NCBI GenBank assembly: GCA_012931725.1
Contig: CM022945.1
Coordinates: 152,792,382 to 152,856,381, forward strand
DNA: 64,000 nt
Source: Litsea cubeba
Taxonomy: Eukaryota; Streptophyta; Magnoliopsida; Laurales; Lauraceae
Reading direction: 5' to 3'
Shown: positions 53,730-64,000 of the stretch, in pieces
Layout of the letters: every line of letters starts with the position of its first letter
How positions within the stretch are numbered: the stretch's first letter is position 1
Notes under the pieces: model-generated
The model's database searches: none
What the model was told of the DNA's origin: nothing
What the model saw: only the letters and a program-made list of their open reading frames with translations
Made by a program: the position numbers and the translations under genes

Positions 53730-53984
53730 TCTTCCTCTTTTAAATAAGGGCGTCTTCTTCTGCCTTACTTTCTTTATCTCCACTTCTCACCTTCACACTC
53801 ATAAGACTTTTCCAGAGATTTTTAAGTGAGGACGATTGCGTAATCGTTGAGGATATTTGCGTGCCCAGATTGATCTTCATCTCTGATTCGTCCATCTGTA
53901 AGTCTTCCTGAGTATGGGTTCTTTTAGGGTTTTTCCCCTTTAGGTTTTCTTCTCGCTTTCCTTTTTCAACCCCAAGCCGTAGAA
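53730..53984 (+). promoter_or_regulatory. Putative promoter and leader of the antisense ORF
   Basis: A tttaaataagg TATA-like box near 53737-53747 lies upstream of a pyrimidine-rich leader. A possible leader intron runs from GTAAGT (53898) to CCGTAG (53982), just before ATG 53985. It would drive transcription opposite to the retrotransposon. Confidence 0.45.
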
Positions 53985-54504
53985 ATGGCCGGTCACAAGT
54001 TTCAGTTAGAGACCCCTGAGGGTATAGCTAGATTCAGGGAGGTGTACAGTATCCTGGAGGAGGTCCGCCTCAGGCCGGTGGCTCCTTCCAACCACGCCCT
54101 GCGTTGCTTGTCCGGCGGCTGGATGTCGTTCCCCTTGATTTCTGTAATCGAGGGTGGGGTTAGGTTTCCCTTACACCCTTTGCTTAGGGATTGCCTTAGT
54201 ACTTGGTCTCTCGCCCCCTGCCAGCTGATGCCCAATGGCTACTAGGTCATTATGGGCACGGCCAAGCTAAACGAGGTTTTAGGAATCAACCTTGGTGTCC
54301 ATGACATCGAGGATGCATATGACATTTGTAAGGCCGGGGAGGCAACTACTACCTCAGGGTGAAACAGCTCCAGAAGGGCTTCGTCTCGGCCTTGGAATAT
54401 TCAAATAAGAAAGCCGAGGATGACCTCTTCGGCATCTCGGGGGACTGGGAGCTCGGCACCGGCGAGGACACACATGGTCCCGCGCCAACTCGGGGTCGTC
54501 CCAA

Positions 54505-54580
54505 GTAAATATCGTCCCTCGTTTTTGCTCATTTTATTCACCCTTCGAATTGCCGAACTGAGTCTTTTCTTATCGTGCAG
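54505..54580 (+). other. Intron in the antisense ORF
   Basis: GTAAATATCG...TTATCGTGCAG, 76 bp, pyrimidine-rich before the acceptor. The frame before it (THGPAPTRGRP) and after it (LRERQRRARDSW) is open. Confidence 0.65.
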
Positions 54581-55520
54581 ATCTGCGAGAGAGGCAGCGT
54601 CGTGCGGCGCGTGATAGCTGGAAGAAGGACGTAGTTGACCATAAAAAGGTTGAAAAATATACCGGGTACGAGAGCAGGTCGGCCTGGAAGCTATTGGGCT
54701 ACACGGCGAGGTACCGCGGTCACTACAAAAGGGTCGAAACAGCGCAGGGGGATGAGCCGCAGACAGGCGAACCCTCCATGACATTAGCCGTAGCTGGGGG
54801 TGTTCCGCCGACCGATCCCATTGCTCGCCGGATTGCATCTGGTGCCGAGGCGTCTACCTCTGCCAGTTCAGGATCTGTAAGCCTGACAGAGGCCGTAGAG
54901 GCTTATTCTTCTGACCAAGGAGAAGGGATGGAAGAAGATCTACCTTCGTTGAAAACCAAAGTCCTGATGGCCAGATTCAAGCGCCGGTCTTCTTCTTCAG
55001 CAGCGGCTTCTTCTGCCAGTACCCGTGCAGCCTCGGGCCCGGACAGAACAGCGGTCTCTTCTGCCCTTATTATCTCCCCAGGTGTGGGAACCCAGAGATA
55101 TTCTCCTGACAGTACGAGGGATGGATCTCCGCCGAGTAAGAGGTCCAAGGCGGGGGAGGGAGACCCTGGGGCTCAGAAGGCCCAAAAGGACAGGGGGTCT
55201 GCGCGCGTCCCTATGGGAAGGCTCCTCCCGAAAAGAGTGCACCGGTGGACAAGGCTCCTCGCAAGAAGAGGCTCGAAATGAGTGGACCTTCAGGGGAAAG
55301 CTCTCGGTCGGTCTCGGGATCCCGTCCCCTCGTGCTGGCTCCATGGAGGCCGAGGTTGGAGACTTAGCCCGGGAGGCCCTTGAATGTGGAGGACCGGGTA
55401 GCGGGGAACTCCTTAGCCATTTGGGTGCTCGCAAAGGCCTGCACCCTCTCGCGTAACATGGAGCATCATGCGAAGTATGACAATGAGAGTCTACTGGCCT
55501 CGACGATTCAGGCTTCTCTT

Positions 55521-55594
55521 ATAGTAAGTATTTCTCAGGTAGCTCTTAACAAATTCTATCTCGGCTTTTCACATCTAACATAACTTTCTTTTGC
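55521..55594 (+). other. Second intron in the antisense ORF
   Basis: GTAAGTATTT...TTTCTTTTGCAG, about 74 bp, with near-consensus splice sites and a ctaac branch-like word. It separates the low-complexity part from the coiled coil. Confidence 0.65.
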
Positions 55595-56451
55595 AGAATA
55601 TTTAGAGGCTCCAGTTGGTCATAGAAAAGAGCGATAAGAACGTCTCCAGGGTCTCCCAGCCGGAATCCGAAAGGGAGAAGCTCAAGAAGGACTTGGTGGA
55701 TTGTCAAAGTAGGTTGGCCGGTTTGACGAGGAACAACGCGGAGCTGACTACAGAAATGGAAGTGGCGTTGACCAACATCACCGACCTAACGGCCAAGACT
55801 CACGAGATGAAAGGGGAGATCCGGTTGAAGACAAAGAGGATGCTCGAATTGGAGGCTGAGCTGGAAAAAAAAGGGCCGAGTCGGCAGCCAAATTGGCGAG
55901 ACAGAAGTCTGAGCTGGAGCGGTCACTGAAAGAAAATGCCGACCTCAAGTCTTCGCTTCAGGCTGAAGTCCATGCTGCTTTCCAGAAGGGAGTGGACCGA
56001 GCCACGGAGGACTACGAAAGACGGGTGGGGGAGATACTCTCTCCTGTTTGAGGAAGGATGCCGGGCTGCATTGAAAGAGGCGGGGGTTCCTGTAGATCAT
56101 CCGGTCTATCAGAACCTCCCGAAGTATTCAGGCCTGGAATCAGAATCGAGCCCTGCCCCCTTTCCTAAGAGCCCCCGGGTCGAAGCGCCTGCTGCTGACG
56201 CCCCTCTGGACGGTGCTCCATCTATTCCTCCTGTGGATGTCCCAGAAACGACTGTGCTGATTGCCGAAGAGCCAAAAACGACCGCGCCTGTTGCCGAGGC
56301 GGCCGGGGAAACAATGAGGACATTGCTCTAGCCTCCGGGGACTGCGTTTGCCGAAGTCTTTTTCTTGTAGTTTTTTGAATACTTTTTGATAGTATATCCT
56401 GCTTTCGAATTGTAACCTTTCACCTTGTATACGGAAAATAAGTTAATAAAA

Positions 56452-57510
56452 CTGGGCTCTTTGCTCCTTTCATACACTTGTTCTTCTTTCTGTTGTTCTT
56501 GTTCTTGTTTTTGTGAATCCTTTTTCCTACGACACTTTTCTTTTCTGCAATTCTCGTCCTTGGTTAGGCCAAGTGTTTCAGTTCGGCTAAATTGGTGGCT
56601 TGTGGTAGGAAGATTGCATGAGTTGGGACGAGGATACCTGGCGGTCTTCACTGTTATCCGTCCTGGTATCCCTCATTCCGAGGCTCATAAATGTACTAAG
56701 TACAGTCGTAAGATCAATGTGGAAAATAAGCAGATGACTCCACCTGGCATCATCCGATTAGCCAGTCAACTCATAGGTAACGCGCGCCGCACGGGGAGCC
56801 ATGGGGGGGCATACTCCATAAATGGGGTCTTGGAACCCTAGCCTCCTTTCCCCCTATAAGTAGAGGCTCTCCTCTTTTTCGCGTTCACCATTGCCTCGAG
56901 TAGGGGAGATGAGTCGGCCAAGGAAGAGAGACCCACATCAGTGGCCCCTACGTTCCTCACAGTCATGGAGATCTGCTTGCTCCCGCCAGATACTCTGGTG
57001 GTTTCATCCCTCAGGAGTCCTTCAAAAACCCTTGCTCTGTGTGAACCTTTTGCGACCGAAAACAACTCCGGGAAAGGTCGTGACCGGCCATCGTGGACCA
57101 CGCGCCCTCTGAATCTGGTCACCATGGACCACGCGCTCTCTGAACGCGGGCCTTTAATCAACTCCTGCCGATGCGGCTGGGTGGAGATCAGCTCTTGTCG
57201 ATGCGGCTGGGAGTTGGTCGCGAACTTGGTCTGACCAACCATAGGGTCCTGTGGAGATCCAAGCATCTGCAGTGATCCGGGAGGCTTGTTTGCAAATTTT
57301 GGTCTCACTGACCACAGGGTATTGTAGAGCTCTCGGCGTTGAGGACCAATGAAGAGTAGTGCCTTCATGCTTTCTTTTTTGTTTTTAGAGGACTGTGAGC
57401 CTCCTTACTGTACTTTCTGTTGTTTTTCTGCAACGCATGTCATGAAATTCGTCTTAGGCCGAGATGAATCAGTCTTAGGCCGCTATTGGCTGAGGTGAAC
57501 CTGAAGGGAC
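56452..57510. other. Non-coding part of the Tat 3' region
   Basis: Between the antisense ORF's end and the tandem repeats. Short frames only. A local near-repeat (ctcctgccgatgcggctggg / agctcttgtcgatgcggctg) occurs at 57163-57210. Confidence 0.5.
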
Positions 57511-57918
57511 TGGGTGTATGAACCCAAGGTTTTGAGAAGCCTGGGTGTATGAACCCGAGGTCAGTCTCAAGGCGTATGAACCCGAGATTTAGAGAAGCCT
57601 GGGTGTATGAACCCGAGGTCAGTCTCAGGGTGTATGAACCCGAGATTTAGAGAAGCCTGGGTGTATGAACCCGAGGTCAGTCTCAGGGTGTATGAATCCG
57701 AGATTTAGAGAAGCCTGGGTGTATGAACCCAAGGTCAGTCTCAGGGTGTATGAACCCAAGATTTAGAGAAGCCTGGGTGTATGAACCCGAGGTCAGACTC
57801 AGGGTGTATGTACCCAAGATTTAGAGAAGCCTGGGTGTATGAACCCGACGTCAGTCCCAGGGTGTATGAACCAAAGATTTAGAGAAGCCTGGGTGTATGA
57901 ACCCGAGGTCAGTCTCAG
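57511..57918. repeat. 58-bp tandem repeat, about 6.5-7 copies
   Basis: The unit begins gcctgggtgtatgaacc and recurs at 57539, 57597, 57655, 57713, 57771, 57829 and 57887, exactly 58 bases apart. Each unit is itself two diverged ~29-base halves sharing ggtgtatgaaccc. Copies differ by single bases. It lies between pol and the 3' LTR, the region of Tat elements known to amplify tandem repeats. Confidence 0.95.
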
Positions 57919-58013
57919 GTATCTTCGCTGCTGCCGAACTCCACAACTTGATGACGCGAATTGATGACAGAATGAAGGCTTCTTTTATTGATCGCGGAAT
58001 TTTGATTACAATT

Positions 58014-59526
58014 CTAGAAAAAGAACTTCTTGAGGTGGGTTGCATTCCATGGTCGCGGCAACTGCCTGCCATCCATGTCCTCCAGTTTGTACGACGATTG
58101 TCCTGCTATTGATATCTCTTTGAACTGGCCATGCCAATTTGGAGCTAGTTTACCTTCGTTTGGGTTCTTATCAGCCGGGAGCGTCTTCTTCAAGACCAGC
58201 TCTCCTACCGAGAACCTTCTCTCTCTGACCCTTTCATTGTATCCTTTGGCAAGCCGTCGCTGGTAGTAGGCCAGTCGTATGGCTGCTGCTTCCATGTGCT
58301 CGTCTGCCAATTCTAGTTCCATGGCCAGGTTCATCTCGTTTCGGCCTTGATCAACAAGTTCTGTTCTCAGGGTTGGGAGGCCAATCTCAAGGGGAATAAC
58401 TGCTTCCATCCCATAGGTTAAAGAGAACAGTGTCGCCGAAGTGGAACGCCTCGGGGTTGTCCTGTACGCCCATAGGACACTAGGGAGCTCCTCCACCCAT
58501 CTTCCTTTTGCCCAGTCGAGTCGCTTTTTCAGTCCATCAAGCAATACTTTGTTAGAGATCTCGGCCTGGCCATTGCTCTGCGGGTACGCCGGGGTGGAGT
58601 AGTGGTTTCTGATGCCGTGCTTTTGACAGAAGCTTTTGAAAAGATTTGAGTCGAACCGAGTTCCATTGTCCGAGATCAAAGTTCTAGGGATGCCAAACCT
58701 TGTAATGATATTCTTCCATACAAAATTCTTTGAATCCCTTTCGGTGATGGAGGACAGCGGCTCTGCTTCTATCCACTTGGTGAAATAATCAGTAGTAACT
58801 ATCAACCATCTCTTATTTCCTGGAGCCCGGTGGAGAGGTCCCACGATATCCAGTCCCCACTGGGCGAAGGGCCACGGGCTGGAGAGGGGACTTAAGTCCC
58901 GCGCCGGCTGATGGAGGGAATGGGAGAACTTCTGGCACTTCTCGCACTTCCTGGCATATAGCTGCGCTTCCTTCTGCATATATGGCCACCAGTAACCCTA
59001 GCTGATAGCTCGGGTATGCCAGTGACCGTCCTCCGATATGGCTTCCACAAATCCCTTTGTGAATCTCGTACAGAAAATCGTCAACCTTGCTCGGATGAAC
59101 ACATTGGAGGTAGGGGCTGGTGAAAGATTTTCTGTAGAGCTTGCCTTCGGGAGACAGCCAGAATCGAGCTGCCTTGAGCCTGATTCGGTGAGCCTCATTT
59201 TTATCTTCAAGGACCTTATCATCCTTGAGGTAGGAAGCGATCGGGTCCATCCAGCTCGGGCTGAGATCAAGGCATAAAATCTGCCGAGATGGATGGAGCT
59301 CTAAGCTTGATCTTTGCAACGACCCGATCTCAACAGTTCTTTTCTTTCCTGCTTCGACAGCGGAGGCCAGGTTTATGAGGGCATTAGCATACGAATTAGT
59401 GTCCCTGGCGATTTGCCTGACTTCGGCTGTCTGGAATTGAGTGAGGAGTTTCTTTGAGAGGGCTAGATAAGCCGTCATCCTGTCGTCCCGGGCTTGGTAG
59501 TCCCCAGCTAGTTGGCTTGTCACCAA
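58014..59526 (-). pseudogene. Tat integrase and RNase H end
   Basis: RNase H end and spacer (LVTSQLAGDYQARDDRM, IARDTNSYANALINLAS) lead to an integrase zinc finger (HKGICGSHIGGR, then CEKCQKFSH) split by a frameshift near 58980. The core follows: GLDIVGPL, TTDYFTKWIEAEPL, ISDNGTRFDSNLF, YSTPAYPQSNGQAE, with D,D(35)E intact. The C-terminal domain (YNERVRERRFSVGELVLKK, PNWHGQF) runs to 58014. No chromodomain is present, as expected for Tat. Confidence 0.9.
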
Positions 59527-60093
59527 TTATGAGTCGCTGAAAACCACTAATTGTTGGGCTCCGAGGATTTTAGCACTGTTTAGTCCCGCTATTAGGGCCT
59601 CGTACTCAACTTCATTGTTTGTTGCTTTGAAGTCTAGGGTCAGAGCTTGTTCTATGACCAGTCCTTCTGGCGATTGGAGGACCACGCCGGCACCGGCTCT
59701 CTTGGAAGTAGATGAGCCGTCGACGAAGACTTTCCATGCGGAGTCAATGGCTAGGCTCTGAGACAGTTCATCGACCTCGGTGACTCCGTTTTCCTGCTCT
59801 CTGCGCCCCAGTTCGGTGCCAGACTGGGTTGGTGCCGAACTCAGAGACGAACTTGATAATGAAGTCTGCCAAAATCTGGGCCTTGATCGCAGTCCTGGGC
59901 TGATAGTGGATATCATACTGTCCCAGTTCGACTGCCCACTTGGAGATTCTACGTGAAAAGTCAGCTTTCTTGAAAATAGACCTGAGTGGGTGCTCCGTAA
60001 CAACCACAATGGTATGAGACTAGAATTAATGAGAGAGCTTCCGAGAGGCACCGACGAGTGCCAACGCGAGCTTCTCTAACAATAGGTATCTAG
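59527..60093 (-). pseudogene. Tat reverse transcriptase end and RNase H
   Basis: Two overlapping minus-strand frames give the RT-RNase H connection (VVTEHPLRSIFKKADFSRRI, KWAVELGQYDIHYQPRTAIK) and then RNase H (WKVFVDGSSTSKRAGAGVVL, ATNNEVEYEALIAGL, LVVFSDS) with its D, E and D residues. A frameshift near 59800 and a Gln-to-stop change at 59527-59529 inactivate it. RT proper lies beyond the insertion that starts at 60094. Confidence 0.88.
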
Positions 60094-63060
60094 TGTCACG
60101 TCCCCCGAACCCGATTAAAGAAATAACCGGATCCGGAGAGTGAATTTTAGGACTATTTAAAAATTTTATCCTTTGGGTCCACGAATCGTAGTCCGCGGTG
60201 AGGATTTAATATTTCAAACCTCAAACCTCATGTGGTACAATACAAATAGAGTCCCAACAACTCTAGACATATAAAATCTCAAGCAATGGATAATAATCTC
60301 ATTAAATTAAAGTTTGTAAGAAAGAGAAACAGAACTAAAAAGTTAAATAATTTATTACAATGGCCAACCCACTAAACATGGCCAATCAAAGAAACAGAGT
60401 CAATGTAATATAAGGTTCGACGAGAGAAATAATAAATGAAAGATATTCTAATGAAACCAAGTGTATCTCTCTCTCGTGCCAGGATATGATGATGCTACTC
60501 TACGTCATCGGCACACCACTCTCGTGCCTCCTCAGCTGGTTGGAGATCCTCTGGGATCTCCTCACCTGCCTGCTCCTCATAGAAGAATTCACCTGATGTG
60601 TCTGCACATCAAGGAACAAAGTCAACGACATGTTGAGCAATAGATATACAAAACATAATAAACACAACATGCATCAAGTGTAGAGTAATGACAAGTATAA
60701 GATCAAATGAATACAAAAATATGAAGCTAGGCATAAAGCGAGATTAATGAACAGAAACAATAACAGGAATCCTAGCAATCATCTAACAATAACCACTATC
60801 CATGCAAATGCAAGCAAGACAAGCAAGAGGGAGACTCCGAGGATGTCCTATGCCACCTCCCGGGGTACCAGTAACAATCCCCTTGGACTACTGATACCAT
60901 AGTCCGACTCCAGTGGGATCCTAGCTCCCTATCCTGGGAATAGCAGCACGGTCCTAGCCCGCTCCCAGCTATTCAACGCCATGGACGCCGTCCTACGCCG
61001 ACTGCCCACCCCGACAACCGGAGTAACCGATTCGTCATTAAATCCCAAACTGCAGATGGCCATGATATGCAAACAATAATAAAGTGGTTTTGACTCAATA
61101 ACAGACAAGACAAGCAAGTCTGGCTAGTTCCAAGTACAAGACAAGTTCTTAGGGATTATCTTATTCAAGACGATACAAGACAAGCGAAACACATGATAAT
61201 CCCCTTCCATTACTAGCCAGTCATGTTCATCAATACAAGACACGGGTTCCTATGGTACACTCTAAGTCAAGTCCAAGTCCTAAATTTTATAAGAATTTAT
61301 GTTTCATAATTGATTACGTGTTTTATGCCAAGAGAGTGTACAAGGAGAATGTTATCAACGGATACAAATCACAAGTCAAGGAAGAATTACAATCCAATCC
61401 TAGGCAAGTGGTGTCATCCCTGTATCCTACGTATTCTAACGGAATACATGTGGAAATTGAATCAATGATGCTTTTAGGATAATTCCTTGGTGTACAATCA
61501 TGTTGAACATCATTAAATTCAACTCCATGTGCATTCGGTTACACTACGTGTAATACACGAATACCTAGACAACCCATCGAATTCACACCAAGCACGTGAT
61601 TCGATTCCATTCCCATTAATGGTCAAGTGAGAGTAAATTGATGGTTTCCAACATCTAAGGCCCAAACCTAGGTTACCGGTCTTATTTCCAATAAAACTTG
61701 AACTGGATCAATAATCCAAGTATTTACATCACTTTTCGATCTCCGATCGTGATAAAACTAGAACCATTGGATTCTACGTCTCAAGGGCTTTCCAACGATA
61801 TATTATATGTAGAAATCCAACGGGCGGATCGAAAGTTACAGGTCTTCGAAGTTTCCAAGTGCTGTCAGAAAATTACCCTCCGATCGATCGGACGTACTGT
61901 GCGATCGATCGGACCTGTACACCTCTCAGTTAACACACAGTCCGATCGATCGGAGGTACAGTCCGATCGATCGGACGTACTGTGCTGTAACCCGAAAATG
62001 GGTTTTCTGCCCCGTTTTCCTCCAGCCAAACCATGGCAAACCTGCAGAAAATGAGCCTCCTGCTCCCCAATCATCACAATCATCATCCTCATCCATTCTA
62101 TCAATTTAAAAAAAAAGGGCTACCAATTTAACAATTAATCTCATTCATTCCATAAACCTAACCTAACGTTAAAAATCCCTAAATCAATATCAAAACATGC
62201 TTGGAATTAGAGGGGAAATCTATTAGAATCATAACCAATCAATAATAAAATAACACACATGTTTATGATGCAATGCATATCTACTTGCCTCAACCAAGAC
62301 GAAGATTGGAAATGGGTGAAATTTGAGGAGAAGCTTTTCTACCCTCAAAATCACAATCTACCCCGATCAAACACAACCTAATATATCAAGGGGAAGAAAG
62401 AAACGAAAAGAATCAAGATCGGACCTAAATCTAACCAAAAGGCATAAGATTGAAAAAGATGAAGGTGGGAGAATGCTTACCAAACTTACACCGGAAGCAA
62501 GAGGGGATCGCGAGGATGAACTCTAGCGGATCGGATCTCCGAATAGGGTTTTCTAGGGCTGAGATCTGGCTTGAGAAAGGAAGAGGAAGAAAGAAATGGC
62601 TGCGGTTCTTCGTCGGTTGCAGAGAATGAAATGAATTTAGGGTTAGGCTTTCGTTTAAGAAGACAATTAAGGGGAAAAGACCGAATCGCCCCTTTAAGTG
62701 GGTCCGGTGAAAGAATGGACCACTTGAAAGGTTTCTGATCGCCGGATCGCGATGAGTCAAGAGATAAAAGTCATCAGAACGACGAGACCTTTCCAACGAA
62801 CCCATAAATCACGGCGTTTGGAATATTTCGGAAAAACACTCAATTTTCCCTAAATTGCAAACTACCCGCCTGCTATGATCAAACGAACTCGGAATCAAAC
62901 GAAACTTCGCAAATACTATTCTAATGCTAAAAGAAACTCGCTCATAATCTAAACCCACTTAAATATCTAAAATATAATTAAATAAAATAATAACAAATTA
63001 AAACGGGTCAACGGGCCGGGTTTTGGGCCCAACTGACCTAGTAAGTTCACGGACCTTACA
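60094..63060 (-). repeat. 3' LTR of the Tekay-like element (2967 bp)
   Basis: Plus-strand ends are TGTCACGTCCCCCG and CACGGACCTTACA, so TG...CA on both strands. It shares end words and short blocks with the LTRs ending at 20899 and 4297. LTR length and the lack of internal coding fit Tekay/Del-type chromoviruses. Its internal frames show no homology. Confidence 0.82.
61879..61975. repeat. Quartet of TCCGATCGATCGGA palindromes
   Basis: Perfect 14-base palindromes at 61879-61892, 61941-61954 and 61962-61975, with a 12-base copy at 61902-61913. They are arranged as two pairs about 50 bases apart, and the outer bases (gtac, tgt) extend symmetry in some. They lie 1.09-1.18 kb from the LTR 5' end. 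Confidence 0.93.
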
Positions 63061-63064
63061 ACTC

Positions 63065-63997
63065 TCACAAATAAAAAGAACATTTGGTCTCCCAAATGCC
63101 TAAACATACCTCATCTGGAAAAAGATAGGGGTACACCTTCAGAATCTGATCCTTCAGCTCCCACGTTGCTTCCTCTGGACTGTGATTCTCCCACTGTACC
63201 TTGACCCATTGGATGGTCTTAGTACGCAACAGTACCTCCTTAGTGTCGATGATCTGTGCTGGACGCTCCACGTAGGTGACATCTGCCTGAAGCTGAAGTG
63301 GCTCGTGCTGCAACACGTGGGTGGGATCTGGAATGTACTTCCGAAACATTGAGACATGAAATACGTCGTGCACACCCGCTAACTCTGGCGGTAGCACTAG
63401 ACGATAAGCCACGTCTCCAATCTTGCTCTTAATCTCAAATGGTCCCACAAACCTCTTGGCAAGCTTCCCTTTCTGTCCAAATCTGACAACACCTCTCATC
63501 GGAGACACTTTCAGGAAAACCATATCCCCCACTTGGAATTCTAAAGGTCTCCGCCTCTTGTCTGCATAGCTCTTCTGACGATCCCGTGACTCCTTCATTC
63601 GCATCTGAACAACTCTGACATTCTCACTGGAATCAGCAATCTTTGAGGGGCCATGAAAACTCCGAACTCCAACTTCCTCCCAACATGCTGGGGTTCTGCA
63701 TCTTCTTCCATACAATGCCTCAAATGGTGCCATACCAATACTTGAATGATAGCTGTTATTGTAGGCAAACTCACATAGAGGCAAACTCTCATCCCAACTC
63801 TCCTTGAAATCCAAAACACATGCTCTAAGGAGATCTTCCAATGTCTGGATTATACGCTCTGACTGTCCATCTGTCTGAGGGTGGTAAGCTGTGCTGAACT
63901 TCAACTGAGTTCCCATAGATGACTGGAAAGTAGACCAAAATCGAGAGACAAACTTAGTGTCTCGATCGGACACTATGGACTTAGGCACTCCATGCAA
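63065..63997 (-). CDS. Tekay-like integrase core, C-terminus and chromodomain (partial)
   Basis: An open frame of 310 codons, cut by the window edge at its N-terminal side. It reads IVSDRDTKFVSRFW and TAYHPQTDGQSERIIQTLED, the second Asp and Glu of the D,D(35)E triad. The C-terminal DNA-binding part follows (FQVGDMVFLKVSPMRGVVRF, KLAKRFVGPFEI, FHVSMFRKYIPDPTHVL). A chromodomain follows (WVKVQWENHSPEEATWE, about 63190-63140 going left), which would target insertion to marked chromatin. There are no stops, so the element is young. The start shown is not the true start. Confidence 0.92.
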   Translation of the reverse strand: MHGVPKSIVSDRDTKFVSRFWSTFQSSMGTQLKFSTAYHPQTDGQSERIIQTLEDLLRACVLDFKESWDESLPLCEFAYNNSYHSSIGMAPFEALYGRRCRTPACWEEVGVRSFHGPSKIADSSENVRVVQMRMKESRDRQKSYADKRRRPLEFQVGDMVFLKVSPMRGVVRFGQKGKLAKRFVGPFEIKSKIGDVAYRLVLPPELAGVHDVFHVSMFRKYIPDPTHVLQHEPLQLQADVTYVERPAQIIDTKEVLLRTKTIQWVKVQWENHSPEEATWELKDQILKVYPYLFPDEVCLGIWETKCSFYL

Positions 63998-64000
63998 CTT

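Larger units (their letters stand above)
53985..56331 (+). pseudogene. Antisense extra ORF of the Tat element (Transposase_28-like), intron-containing
   Basis: The ORF starts MAGHKFQLETPEGIARFREV. GVRFPLHPLLRDCLSTWSLA (ending LAPCQLMPNGY) fits the Pfam family called putative gypsy-type transposon (Transposase_28). A Trp-to-stop change follows at 54242-54244 and a frameshift near 54345. Intron-like gaps are 54505-54580 (GTAAAT...CAG) and 55521-55594 (GTAAGT...TTGCAG). The middle part is low-complexity and acidic, then comes a coiled coil (about 55615-55900) and a Pro/Ala-rich tail ending at the stop at 56329-56331. A polyadenylation-like aataaa is at 56445. The protein's function in Tat elements is unknown. 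Confidence 0.72.
52610..60093 (-). mobile_element. Tat-lineage Ty3/gypsy element, 3' part (minus)
   Basis: On the minus strand: pol end (RT end, RNase H, integrase, 60093-58014), a tandem-repeat region (57918-57511), a region with an extra ORF in antisense (56331-53985), a polypurine tract and the 3' LTR (53462-52610). Elements such as Retand and Ogre of the Tat lineage have exactly this long region after pol, with tandem repeats and an additional, sometimes antisense, ORF. The 5' part lies beyond the Tekay insertion that begins at 60094. The left target duplication would be AGTTT (52605-52609). Confidence 0.85.
60094..64000 (-). mobile_element. Tekay-like chromovirus, 3' part (minus), inserted in Tat pol
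   Basis: A 2967-bp 3' LTR (60094-63060) is followed, going right, by the end of pol with integrase and chromodomain. The element continues past the window. The five bases before it, TCTAG (60089-60093), should reappear after its 5' LTR, followed by Tat RT. Confidence 0.85.

Noticed and set aside
54401..55434. Two minus-strand open frames of about 145 codons
   Set aside because: They are shadows of the GC-rich plus-strand antisense ORF of the Tat element and show no homology.
57511..57918. Evenly spaced repeats resembling a CRISPR array
   Set aside because: There are no unique spacers; the whole 58-bp unit is repeated and the setting is a plant retrotransposon.
62323..62805. Open frames near the promoter end of the Tekay LTR
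   Set aside because: They have no homology and lie inside an LTR; chance frames.

Overview
This window is nuclear DNA from a flowering plant with a transposon-rich genome. The evidence is plant-type Ty1/copia and Ty3/gypsy retrotransposons (many with primer sites for initiator-Met tRNA), TRIMs, an RTE and an L1-like LINE fragment, hAT-like MITEs, a Mutator-like element, and one host gene with GT-AG introns. Nothing prokaryotic is present. The species cannot be fixed from the sequence; the swollen intron suggests a large genome.

The one host gene I recognise is an aminoalcohol phosphotransferase (AAPT, the last step of phosphatidylcholine and phosphatidylethanolamine synthesis) on the + strand. 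Its last five coding exons lie at 23.4-23.5, 24.09-24.15, 24.26-24.31, 44.24-44.31 and 44.40-44.42 kb. Splice phases agree across all of them, including across a 19.9 kb intron (24314-44235) that is almost entirely nested retrotransposons. I did not find the upstream exons.

Layout. 1-2906: decayed chromovirus (+) with a deleted protease/RT. 2907-4297: gypsy LTR fragment (-). 5.2-6.7 kb: truncated copia (-). 6.8-7.2 kb: LINE RNase H fragment. 7.6-10.6 kb: hAT MITE and a PIF-like element carrying a shrunken copia. 11243-16220: young copia (+) with two 259 bp LTRs that look identical, inside an older copia (about 16.2-22 kb, start not found) that also holds a TRIM and a 2.85 kb solo LTR. 24490-28551: gag-only copia (-). 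28978-31414: TRIM, two RTE tails, hAT MITE. 32104-41491: 9.4 kb copia (-) with target duplication GATCT, containing a 1.8 kb copia derivative and a multi-LTR TRIM block, itself holding another copia. 43126-44067: solo LTR of a Tat-type element. 45.6-48.7 kb: two hAT-type elements. 48811-50631: Mutator-like element with a hAT element inside one arm. 52610-60093: 3' part of a Tat-lineage gypsy element (-) with an antisense, intron-containing extra ORF and a 58-bp tandem repeat. 60094-64000: 3' LTR and integrase-chromodomain of a Tekay-like chromovirus (-) inserted in the Tat pol.

Insertion order can be read from target-site duplications, most perfect or one base off. The least expected signal is a recurring design: several unrelated elements each carry about four copies of a short CG-flanked palindrome, with a different palindrome in each element.
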